Assembly: GCF_019431375.1 (NCBI RefSeq)
Contig: NZ_CP080267.1
Span: 3,338,501 to 3,402,500 of the forward strand
From: Alcanivorax sp.
GTDB lineage: Bacteria; Pseudomonadota; Gammaproteobacteria; Pseudomonadales; Alcanivoracaceae
Length of the DNA stretch: 64,000 nt
Direction of reading: 5' to 3'
The notes under the pieces are model-generated. The model was not told the DNA's origin. It made no database searches and saw nothing but the letters and a program-made list of their open reading frames with translations. The position numbers and the translations under genes are program-made. Below are positions 28,530 through 35,639 of this stretch, piece after piece; the stretch's first letter is position 1; every line of letters starts with the position of its first letter.

Positions 28530-28910
28530 TCAGGCAACCTGTACCGGAATCGCGTTGCTGGTGCCTTTGACTTCGTTGCCTTCGGCCATATAGATCAGGC
28601 TGGGCTTGAAGTTGACCAGTTCGGCGCTGGAATAGCTGGCGTAGGCGCAGATAATCACCCGGTGACCAGGCTGGGCTTTATGCGCAGCGGCACCGTTGAC
28701 GGAGATGATCTTGGAACCGGCTTCGCCACGAATGGCGTAGGTTTCAAAGCGCTCACCGTTATCGATGTTATAGATCTGGATCTGTTCGTATTCCAGGATA
28801 CCCGCCATGTCCATCAGGTCACCGTCAATGGCACAGGACCCTTCGTACTCAAGCTCCGCGTGGGTCACTCGAGCCTGATGGAGTTTTGCTTTCAGCATGG
28901 TGCACTGCAT
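28530..28910 (-). CDS. panD: Aspartate 1-decarboxylase
   Basis: 126 residues. A pyruvoyl enzyme that makes beta-alanine for pantothenate. The self-cleavage site is Gly24-Ser25 in YEGSCAID, exactly the E. coli position, which supports the ATG at 28910 (after AAGAGGTAACCAAG). The conserved SVNGAAAHKAQPGHRVII segment follows. Downstream of panC on the same strand, completing a panBCD set. Confidence 0.97.
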   Translation of the reverse strand: MQCTMLKAKLHQARVTHAELEYEGSCAIDGDLMDMAGILEYEQIQIYNIDNGERFETYAIRGEAGSKIISVNGAAAHKAQPGHRVIICAYASYSSAELVNFKPSLIYMAEGNEVKGTSNAIPVQVA

Positions 28911-28998
28911 CTTGGTTACCTCTTGCGCTACCCGAAGCCTGCGGATACACGGTGTTACTACCAAGCAGGCGCTTCAAGGGGCCGGAAGTATGCATGAA

Positions 28999-29856
28999 TC
29001 ACCGGTCACGCACAACGGCCAGACTGACATTGTCTATCAATCGTGTATTGCCCAGTTTGGCGGCTACAGCGACCACCAGATCGGAGTCATCAGCACTGGC
29101 GGGGGCCAGACTGCGGGCGTTGGCCACGGTCAGGTAGTCGACCTGGAAACCGGCCTGGTTGAGGCTGTCCCGGTAGCGGCTTTCCAGGTCACGATAGTTC
29201 TGCTCTCCGCCTTCAATATCCGTTTTTAGCTGTTGCAGTGCCTGATAGAGCCGGGGCGCAAGTGTGCGCTCACTTTCAGTCAAAAAACCGTTGCGTGAAC
29301 TGCGCGCCAGGCCGTCATCCTCACGGCTGGTAGGGGCGCCAACGATCTTGATCGGGAACAGCAGCTCCTCGCTCATGCGGCGGAGGATGGCTAGCTGCTG
29401 GAAGTCCTTTTCGCCGAACACGGCCACATCCGGCTGGACGATGTTAAACAGTTTGGACACCACTGTGGTGACGCCACGGAAGTGGCCTTCCCGGCTGGCA
29501 CCGCACAAATGGTCGCCAAGGCCATCAACATCCACCCAGGTCTGGTTCTGGCCCAACGGATACATCTCATCCACGGAGGGGGCGAAGAGCAGGTCGGTGC
29601 CCGCATCCACCAGGGCGGCGGCATCCGCGTCCAGAGTGCGCGGGTAGCGATCGAAATCCTCGTTGGGGCCGAACTGGGTAGGGTTGACGAAAATGGACAC
29701 CACCACCACATCGCAACGGGCTCTCGCTTCCTTGATCAGGCTGATATGGCCGTCATGGAGGTTGCCCATGGTGGGCACGAAACCGACGGAATGGCCTTTC
29801 TGGTGCCAGCCACGTACGTATTCTCGGACCTGGGAGACGGTATGGACGGTTTGCAT
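28999..29856 (-). CDS. panC: Pantothenate synthetase
   Basis: 285 residues. Joins pantoate and beta-alanine using ATP. The HIGH-type motif is PTMGNLHDGHISLI (about 28-41), with FVNPTQFGPNEDFDRYPR and FGEKDFQQL also typical. The ATG at 29856 gives the family N-terminus (MQTVHTVSQVRE) after GAGGATTCCCG; a longer frame would read into a heptad-repeat element. Between panB and panC lies that repeat element. Confidence 0.97.
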   Translation of the reverse strand: MQTVHTVSQVREYVRGWHQKGHSVGFVPTMGNLHDGHISLIKEARARCDVVVVSIFVNPTQFGPNEDFDRYPRTLDADAAALVDAGTDLLFAPSVDEMYPLGQNQTWVDVDGLGDHLCGASREGHFRGVTTVVSKLFNIVQPDVAVFGEKDFQQLAILRRMSEELLFPIKIVGAPTSREDDGLARSSRNGFLTESERTLAPRLYQALQQLKTDIEGGEQNYRDLESRYRDSLNQAGFQVDYLTVANARSLAPASADDSDLVVAVAAKLGNTRLIDNVSLAVVRDR

Positions 29857-29879
29857 CGGGAATCCTCGGGTTGGAGGCC

Positions 29880-30051
29880 AAGTTTCAAGTGACAAGTTGA
29901 AAGTTTCAAGGCGCGAACGGGGGGGTATTGCCAATCGAAACACGCTGGAGCCGCGCCGCCATCTGAAAAACCGTTGTCGCGCGGCTGGGCGTTGTCGTGT
30001 CGCTCAGCCATCAACCCGCGCTTTGCAACTTGAAACTTGTAACTTGCAACT
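29880..30051. repeat. Heptad-arm hairpin element A
   Basis: Left arm of 7-bp units AAGTTTC, AAGTGAC, AAGTTGA, AAGTTTC then AAGGCGCG (29880-29915); right arm is an inverted, imperfect copy (30017-30051). The middle holds a GCCGCGC/GCGCGGC pairing. The right end touches the panB stop codon (30051-30053). Confidence 0.75.
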
Positions 30052-30839
30052 CAAAAGCAGTGTTCTTCGGCAGGAAAGCTACCGTCTTTTACCGCCTGGT
30101 CATAGGCCTTGAAAGCAGCGCGGATGTCGCCGGTTTCCGCCATGAAGTCTTTCACGAAGCGGGCCGGTTTGCCGGGGCTGATGCCGAGCATGTCGTGCAT
30201 TACCAGCACCTGGGCGTCGCACTCCGGGGCCGCGCCGATGCCGATAACCGGCACGCTCACTTCCCGGGTAATACGGGCACTGAGTTCCCGGGGTACGCAT
30301 TCCAGCAGCAGCATGGCGGCGCCGGCCGCATCCAGCGCTTTGGCTGCTTCAAGCAATTCACTGGCGCCGGCATCATCCTTGCCCTGGACCCGGTAGCCGC
30401 CCAGCGCATTGACTGCCTGGGGGGTGAGGCCCAGATGAGCGCAGACCGGGATACCATTTCGATTGAGAATCTCGATACTGTCTGCCAGCCAGGCGCTGCC
30501 TTCCAGCTTGACCATATTGGCGCCGGCCTGCATCAGCGCGGTGGAGGTCTCCAGTGCACGCTCAACGGTGGCGGCGCCCATGAAGGGCACGTCGGCAATA
30601 ATCAGGCTGCCCTGGTTGCCCCTGGCCACGCATTCGGTGTGGTAGGCCATTTGTTCCAGGGTCACCGGCACGGTGCTGGTCTGCCCCTGGATCACGTTCC
30701 CCAGGGAGTCACCCACCAGAATGGCCTCTACGCCGGCTTCCGAGATCAGCCGGGAAAAACAGGCATCGTAGGCGGTGAGCACGGAAAACTTCTCACCGTC
30801 CTGTTTGCGTTTTTGCAGGGTGCGGATGGTTACTGACAT
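30051..30839 (-). CDS. panB: 3-methyl-2-oxobutanoate hydroxymethyltransferase
   Basis: 262 residues. Transfers a hydroxymethyl group from methylene-tetrahydrofolate to ketoisovalerate, the first step to pantothenate. Typical segments: LTAYDACFSRLISEAG, VGDSLGNVIQGQTSTVPV (about 44-61) and HLGLTPQAVNALGGYRVQG. The ATG at 30839 follows GGGAGACCTCCC-type sequence. Its stop codon is at the border of repeat element A and its upstream side borders element B. Confidence 0.97.
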   Translation of the reverse strand: MSVTIRTLQKRKQDGEKFSVLTAYDACFSRLISEAGVEAILVGDSLGNVIQGQTSTVPVTLEQMAYHTECVARGNQGSLIIADVPFMGAATVERALETSTALMQAGANMVKLEGSAWLADSIEILNRNGIPVCAHLGLTPQAVNALGGYRVQGKDDAGASELLEAAKALDAAGAAMLLLECVPRELSARITREVSVPVIGIGAAPECDAQVLVMHDMLGISPGKPARFVKDFMAETGDIRAAFKAYDQAVKDGSFPAEEHCF

Positions 30840-30874
30840 GGGAGGTCTCCCGGGGAAATTCAGGGGCGAGATTC

Positions 30875-31027
30875 GAGCTACAAGCTTCAAGCTACAACAC
30901 GGTCAAGGCTGTCAGGTTTTGGAGCATTTGTGCCCGCGCACCGACTTGGTCGCGGCTTCCTGGCTTTCAGAGCGCACAGGGCCATGTCGCGTTGTAGCTT
31001 GAAGCTTGGGGCTTGAAGCTCGTAGCT
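30875..31027. repeat. Heptad-arm hairpin element B
   Basis: Left arm GAGCTAC, AAGCTTC, AAGCTAC, AACACGG (30875-30902). The right arm (30988-31027) is the inverted form with one extra unit. Lies between the kinase gene stop and the panB start. Confidence 0.72.
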
Positions 31028-31032
31028 AGTTT

Positions 31033-31734
31033 TCAGCCGACCAGCGGCCGGGGGTTAAAATAGTGGCGCCCGGAACGGATGTCCAGCAACTCGCTCACCA
31101 GTTGCTGGTAGTCCCGGTCGTGGTTGACCAGATCGATTTCCGCTGCATTGACGATCAGCAGCGGTGCCCGGTCGTAGAAATGAAAGAATTCCGTGTAGGC
31201 ATTGCTGAGTCGGTCCAGGTAATCGCTCTGGATGCCCTGCTCGAAATCATTGCCGCGACGACCGATACGCTGGCGCAGCACCTGAGAGGGCGCCTGCAGA
31301 TAAATCACCAGATCCGGTTGTGGTGCGTCCAGTGTCAGATGGTCATCCACGTTGCGGTATAGCTCGAATTCATCCTCGTCCAGGGTGACCTGGGCAAACA
31401 GCCGGTTCTTGTCGATTAGAAAGTCGGCGATACGAGGGCCGGCGAACAGATCCTGTTGCTGGATCTGGCGGAGCTGGTCGGCACGTTGAAACAGGAAAAA
31501 CAGCTCGGTTTGCAGGGCATAACGGGCTGGGTCTTGATAAAAGCGGGTGAGAAAGGGGTTTTCACTGGCCTGTTCCAGCAACAGATCGTAGCCGAATGTC
31601 ATGGCGAGACGCTTCGCCAGACTGGTCTTGCCGGCACCAATGGGGCCTTCTACGGCGATAAACCGCGGCAATGTGCGGGCCTGGCGTCGTTGTTCAATTC
31701 GTTCGGTTAACGTTTTCTCATTCGATGAGTGCAT
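31033..31734 (-). CDS. Deoxynucleoside kinase family protein
   Basis: 233 residues. Walker A is GPIGAGKTS (about 30-38), and the segment DFLIDKNRLFAQ, the sugar-binding ENPFLTRFY and RIGRRGNDFE lid region are those of the dNK/deoxyguanosine kinase family, which phosphorylate deoxynucleosides for salvage. The start overlaps the end of folK by 17 bases, so the two are translationally coupled. Substrate preference cannot be told from sequence alone. Confidence 0.88.
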   Translation of the reverse strand: MHSSNEKTLTERIEQRRQARTLPRFIAVEGPIGAGKTSLAKRLAMTFGYDLLLEQASENPFLTRFYQDPARYALQTELFFLFQRADQLRQIQQQDLFAGPRIADFLIDKNRLFAQVTLDEDEFELYRNVDDHLTLDAPQPDLVIYLQAPSQVLRQRIGRRGNDFEQGIQSDYLDRLSNAYTEFFHFYDRAPLLIVNAAEIDLVNHDRDYQQLVSELLDIRSGRHYFNPRPLVG

Positions 31735-32224
31735 CGCGATCCAGCTCTGCCAACGGTGAAATCGGTTGTTCGGCTACCTGACCGAGAAAACTACTCAGTG
31801 CGGTGCCATCCGGCAAGAGGGCATGGGGGCAAATTTCCAGTAGCGGTTCCAGTACAAAGGCCCGCCGGGTCATCTGCGGGTGGGGGACCCGTAAATCATC
31901 ACTGTCGATGACACGGTTATCGAGCAGCAGGATATCCAGATCCAGAGTGCGTTCGCCCCAGTGACGTAGCCGTTGTCGACCCGCCGCCAGTTCCAGGGCT
32001 TGCAGGGTATGGAGCAGTGCGTGGGGGGAAAGGGTGGTGTCCACGGCGGCCACGGCATTAACGTAGTCTGGCTGGTCCTGAGGGCCGACGGGGGCGCTGG
32101 CATAAAGTCGGGAGTGATGGCGCAGGGTCAGGCCGGGCAGGCGTTGCAGCGCCCGCAGGGCCGAGATCAGCCGTTGCGCGGGGTGGTCCAGATTGCTGCC
32201 AAGGCCGATCAGTGCCTGCATCAA
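31718..32224 (-). CDS. folK: 2-amino-4-hydroxy-6-hydroxymethyldihydropteridine pyrophosphokinase
   Basis: 168 residues. HPPK transfers pyrophosphate from ATP to 6-hydroxymethyl-dihydropterin, the step before FolP. N-terminal IGLGSNLDHPAQRL and catalytic ERTLDLDILLLDN with VPHPQMTRRAFVLEPL are clear. Downstream of pcnB as in E. coli and Pseudomonas and coupled to the kinase gene that follows. Confidence 0.96.
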   Translation of the reverse strand: MMQALIGLGSNLDHPAQRLISALRALQRLPGLTLRHHSRLYASAPVGPQDQPDYVNAVAAVDTTLSPHALLHTLQALELAAGRQRLRHWGERTLDLDILLLDNRVIDSDDLRVPHPQMTRRAFVLEPLLEICPHALLPDGTALSSFLGQVAEQPISPLAELDRDALIE

Positions 32225-32257
32225 TACGCCTATGGTTCTGCGAAAAGGCCAGTTTTA

Positions 32258-32312
32258 CCACAGAGGGCACTGAGAGCGCCGGGAAAACGCCTTATCTCTG
32301 TGCCCTCTGTGG
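32258..32312. repeat. Inverted repeat CCACAGAGGGCAC between pcnB and folK
   Basis: CCACAGAGGGCAC (32258-32270) and GTGCCCTCTGTGG (32300-32312) pair perfectly, with a few further pairs inside. On the - strand it is preceded, not followed, by T6, so it is not a simple terminator. A related ACCACAGAG fragment occurs at about 48310 after mrcB. Confidence 0.7.
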
Positions 32313-32322
32313 AAAAAAGCGT

Positions 32323-33702
32323 TTAGTTGTCGGTTGCCGGTTTCTTGCGCCGGCGGCGACGGCGCTTGTTGCCGCCGCTGCCGGGCTGGTTGCCCAGTTG
32401 GCTGATCATCTGCCGGCGGCCCTGTTCATCCTGTTCCTGGTAGCGGGTCCACCAGTCGCCCAGCCCGGACTCGATCTCTTCCGCTTGCTCGCGCAGCAAC
32501 AGAAAATCATAGGCGGCGCGGAAACGGGGGTGTTCCATCATGGCGTCGGCACGCTTGCCGGCGCGTTTATCCAGGCGCAGCTGTAGTTCCCACATTTCGC
32601 GCATCACCGTGGAAAAGCGGCGCGGGATGGCAGTGTGCTTGATCTGCTGGTTGAGCGCGCGGGTGGCGCTCTTGTGCAGGGCCTGTGCCGGCGGTAGGCC
32701 GCTGGCCAGATAGTGGCCCATGCGTTGCTGGATCACCGGCCACAGCAGAACCGCATAGATAAAGGCGGGGGTGACCGGCTTGTTGTCGGTCAGACGCTTG
32801 TCGGTATTGTCCATGGCGGCCAGCAGCATGGCCTCCCAGATGGCGCCTTTTTCGCCCTCCAGAGCCTGCTGTGTCTCCGGGAACAGGAAGCGGAACAAGC
32901 CCAGGGCCTGCAACTGTTCATAAGAATCCCGGGCATGGCCGCTGAGAAACAGCTTGAGCACTTCATCAAACAGGCGCGCGGCCGGCACTTGCAGCAGCAA
33001 TTCCGCCAGGTCGGGAATCGGATCGCCGGTGGCCGGGTCGATATGGAAGCCCAGTTTGGCGGCAAAGCGGGCGGCGCGCAGCATGCGCACCGGGTCTTCG
33101 CGGAAGCGGGTTTCCGGGTCGCCAATCAGGTGGATGACCTGCTTGTCGATATCATCCAGGCTGCCCACAAAGTCATGCAGCGTGAAGTCGGCAATGTTGT
33201 AGTACAGCGCGTTGATGGTGAAATCCCGGCGCAGGGCGTCTTCCTCGATACTGCCCCAGGTGTTGTCGCGCAATACCAGGCCGGTTTCTTCGTGGGCGTG
33301 GTGTTGGTCCCGGTCCGGGTTGTCTTCACGATTCATGGCGCGAAAGGTAGAGACTTCGATGACCTCGCGGCCAAATCGCACGTGCACGATCTGGAAGCGG
33401 CGACCAATAATGCGGCTTCGCTTGAACAGGCGGTTGACCTGCTCTGGCGTGGCATTGGTGGAAACGTCGAAATCCTTGGGCTCGCGACCACAGAGAATAT
33501 CCCGCAGGCAACCACCGACCAGATAGGCTTCAAAGCCGGCTTTGTGTAGGCCATAAAGCACATCCAGCGCGGCGCGGGACACCTGTTTGCGAGAAATGGG
33601 ATGTTGGTCGCGGGGAATGACTCGCGGTTCGAACGTTCTGCGGTTTTTTAGGGAACCCTTCTTAAACCAGCCAGTCATACGTTCCAGGAACTTGCAGGGC
33701 AT
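32323..33702 (-). CDS. pcnB: Poly(A) polymerase I
   Basis: 459 residues from ATG 33702; ATG 33678 (MTGWFKKGS) is an alternative start. Nucleotidyltransferase motif LVGGCLRDILCGREPKDFDV (GG...DxD, about 59-78), then FTINALYY and DPVRMLRAARFAAKLGF. Adds poly(A) tails that promote RNA decay. The C-terminus is very basic (GGNKRRRRRRKKPAT), as in other PcnB. Sits between the crcZ-type RNA and folK, the Pseudomonas order. Confidence 0.96.
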   Translation of the reverse strand: MPCKFLERMTGWFKKGSLKNRRTFEPRVIPRDQHPISRKQVSRAALDVLYGLHKAGFEAYLVGGCLRDILCGREPKDFDVSTNATPEQVNRLFKRSRIIGRRFQIVHVRFGREVIEVSTFRAMNREDNPDRDQHHAHEETGLVLRDNTWGSIEEDALRRDFTINALYYNIADFTLHDFVGSLDDIDKQVIHLIGDPETRFREDPVRMLRAARFAAKLGFHIDPATGDPIPDLAELLLQVPAARLFDEVLKLFLSGHARDSYEQLQALGLFRFLFPETQQALEGEKGAIWEAMLLAAMDNTDKRLTDNKPVTPAFIYAVLLWPVIQQRMGHYLASGLPPAQALHKSATRALNQQIKHTAIPRRFSTVMREMWELQLRLDKRAGKRADAMMEHPRFRAAYDFLLLREQAEEIESGLGDWWTRYQEQDEQGRRQMISQLGNQPGSGGNKRRRRRRKKPATDN

Positions 33703-33800
33703 GCGTCAGTATTAGCCTCAAGGTGTGCAATAAAGCGGCGATAGTAGCACTTTTTCTCGTCTATTGAGATACTGGCCGACTTGGGCGTGGCCCAGAAAGT

Positions 33801-33832
33801 AAAAAGGAGCCACAACCGAAGTTGTGACTCCC
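33801..33832 (-). terminator. Terminator of the CrcZ-like RNA (UUCG tetraloop)
   Basis: On the - strand GGAGTCACAAC pairs with GTTGTGGCTCC (one mismatch) around a C(TTCG)G loop and runs into TTTTTACTTT. A strong intrinsic terminator with no protein gene directly before it. Confidence 0.85.
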
Positions 33833-33986
33833 ATATTTTGCGCTGATTCTGTTGTTATTATTGTTTGTGTTGTTTTCTGCCTTGTCGCTGCAATCATCAG
33901 TTGCAGCAGCATTGCATCGGCTCGTGAAATTATTCTTCTTCTTTCTTGTTGTTATTGTTGAGCCTGTACGCCGGTGTTTTTTTTGT
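33801..33986 (-). ncRNA. crcZ: CrcZ-like small RNA (Hfq/Crc-sequestering decoy), 5' end approximate
   Basis: No protein gene fits the 570-base gap between cbrB and pcnB, the exact place of CrcZ in Pseudomonas. The - strand transcript would contain three A-rich CA-motif clusters of the AAnAAnAA type bound by Hfq with Crc: at 33975-33987, 33930-33960 (overlapping AACAATAA, AACAACAA, AAGAAGAA) and 33851-33876 (AACAATAATAACAACA). It ends in an intrinsic terminator at 33801-33832. In Pseudomonas, CrcZ is induced through CbrB and titrates Hfq/Crc, relieving catabolite repression. The 5' end is inferred, and a longer RNA starting near 34173 (about 370 nt) is possible. Confidence 0.7.
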
Positions 33987-34117
33987 TAGCTGGCGTGGGA
34001 TTCATAGTGCCCGTCCCACCGGGGCAATGCAACAAAGAGTGAAACGCTTAAAAAACAAAGGGTTGCGAGCAATACTTAAAATAAGTGTAAATAACTTGCC
34101 GGAATTTGTAACCTTGG

Positions 34118-34145
34118 TGTTACCTGTCTGTGTAGCGTGGTAACA
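34118..34145. promoter_or_regulatory. Palindrome TGTTAC-N16-GTAACA, probable CbrB activator site
   Basis: Exact half sites TGTTAC (34118-34123) and GTAACA (34140-34145). A palindrome of this sequence with 14-15 base spacing is the reported CbrB upstream activator site at Pseudomonas crcZ; here the gap is 16. Its centre is about 145 bases before the proposed RNA start, similar to Pseudomonas. A second, tighter inverted repeat GTAAC/GTTAC overlaps its downstream side. Confidence 0.6.
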
Positions 34146-34272
34146 CTTGTTCCCGTCTGCGGTCATTTGGCGAGGAGTGCGTTCTGCTTTCCTTTGTCCA
34201 TGCACAAAAGATTTTTACATAGTCCGGACCAAAAGCGGCCTGGTCGGTCATGCTGCCCAGACAGATGGTGCG

Positions 34273-35601
34273 CTAGCGACGACCACCGGCTTTTTTGCGG
34301 GGAATCCCCAAGCGTTGGCGTCGCTCCCACAGGCTTTTTCGGCTGATACCCAGCTTCTGGGCCAGTTCGGTCTCGGTCATGCTGTCCTGGTTTTCCATCA
34401 CGAAGCGGGTGAAATAATCCTCCAGGGACAGATCTTCGCTGGGGTCCAGGCTGGCGCGGCTTACCCGCTGGGGGGTGCGGTTGGGATTCAGGCCCAGCTG
34501 TGATGGGCCGATGCCGTCCTCCTCAGTGAGAATAATGGCTCGCTCAATCACGTTTTCCAGTTCGCGCACATTGCCGGGCCAGCTATAGCCGACCATGGCC
34601 TGCCTGGCGGCATCGGTGAAATAGAGGTCGTGGCGGTTGAGCTTCTCGCAGCCGCGGGCAAGCAAGGCGTTGGCCAGACTCTGTAGATCGTCCTGACGGT
34701 CGCGCAGGGGAGGCAGGGTCAGCTCCATGACATTGAGCCGGTAGTACAGGTCCTGGCGGAAATGCCCCTCTGCCACTCGCCCGGGTAAATCCAGCTGGCT
34801 GCTGGCAAGAATGCGCACGTCCACCTTGCGCGGCGACAGGGAGCCTTGGCGGTGGATTTCGTGGTGGGTGAGCAGGGTCAGCAGACGGCTCTGCACATCG
34901 CTGTTCAGCTCGCCCACTTCGTCGAGAAACAGGGTGCCACCATCGGCTTCCTCGATACGCCCGGCGCTGTCTTCATCGCCGAACAGTTCTGTCAGCTGCA
35001 GGTTTTTCGGCAGGGCGGCGCACTGCACCGAGATCAGCGGGCCGCCGGCCCGTTCACTTTGTTCGTGCAGGGCCCGGGCGGTGAGTTCCTTGCCGGTACC
35101 GGATTCGCCCATGATCAAGACCGGTGTATTGGTGGGGCCCACCCGGTGGATGCGATGCTTGAGCTCCTGCATGGCATCACTGTCGCCGATCATGTTGTGT
35201 ACCGGGTAGCTGCGCTCCATATCCCGGCGCAAGGCGCGATTGCCCCGGTTCAGCCGACCTTCCTTGAGCACCCGCTCAACGGCCAGCAGCATTTCATCGT
35301 GATCGAACGGTTTGGGGATATAGTCCACCGCACCCTGGCGCATGGCGTCCACCGCGGAACGCAGGCTGGCATAGCTGGTCATGATCAGCACCGGGGTGGT
35401 GCCGGCACTGTCTATCAGGGCGGTGCCTGGCTCGCCGGGGAGGCGCAGGTCGCTGATGATGAGATCAAACTGATTGAGGTGCTGCTCCCGGGCTTGCTCC
35501 ACGGAGTCGGCTTCCGCCACGGAGTGTTCGTGGCGTACCAGCAGTTTGCGCAGGGCGCCGCGAATCACCGGTTCATCTTCAACAATCAGGATGTGGCTCA
35601 T
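34273..35601 (-). CDS. cbrB: CbrB-type NtrC-family response regulator lacking GAFTGA
   Basis: 442 residues: receiver domain (phospho-Asp in IISDLRLPG, about residue 51), AAA+ domain with Walker A GESGTGKE and Walker B GGTLFLDEV, arginine-finger region FRQDLYYRL, and Fis-type HTH (MTETELAQKLGISRKSLWER) near the C-terminus. The C-terminal SLEDYF...DSMTETELA block is typical of CbrB. The L1 loop is shortened: ELFGDEDSAGRIEEADGG runs straight on, without GAFTGA, in an unbroken frame. Located between cbrA and the CrcZ-like RNA. Confidence 0.93.
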   Translation of the reverse strand: MSHILIVEDEPVIRGALRKLLVRHEHSVAEADSVEQAREQHLNQFDLIISDLRLPGEPGTALIDSAGTTPVLIMTSYASLRSAVDAMRQGAVDYIPKPFDHDEMLLAVERVLKEGRLNRGNRALRRDMERSYPVHNMIGDSDAMQELKHRIHRVGPTNTPVLIMGESGTGKELTARALHEQSERAGGPLISVQCAALPKNLQLTELFGDEDSAGRIEEADGGTLFLDEVGELNSDVQSRLLTLLTHHEIHRQGSLSPRKVDVRILASSQLDLPGRVAEGHFRQDLYYRLNVMELTLPPLRDRQDDLQSLANALLARGCEKLNRHDLYFTDAARQAMVGYSWPGNVRELENVIERAIILTEEDGIGPSQLGLNPNRTPQRVSRASLDPSEDLSLEDYFTRFVMENQDSMTETELAQKLGISRKSLWERRQRLGIPRKKAGGRR

Positions 35602-35639
35602 GTATCGCTGGGTCCTTACTTATCTGGTTGAGCAGGATA

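Noticed and set aside
33718..33912. A 64-residue - strand open frame inside the CrcZ-like RNA
   Set aside because: It runs through the intrinsic terminator, has no ribosome site, and its A-rich codons are better explained by the CA motifs.
34185..34200. TGGACAAAGGAAAGCA (- strand) as the sigma-54 promoter of the CrcZ-like RNA
   Set aside because: It fits GG-N10-GC but matches the wider consensus poorly and would place the CbrB-like palindrome inside the transcript; kept only as an alternative.
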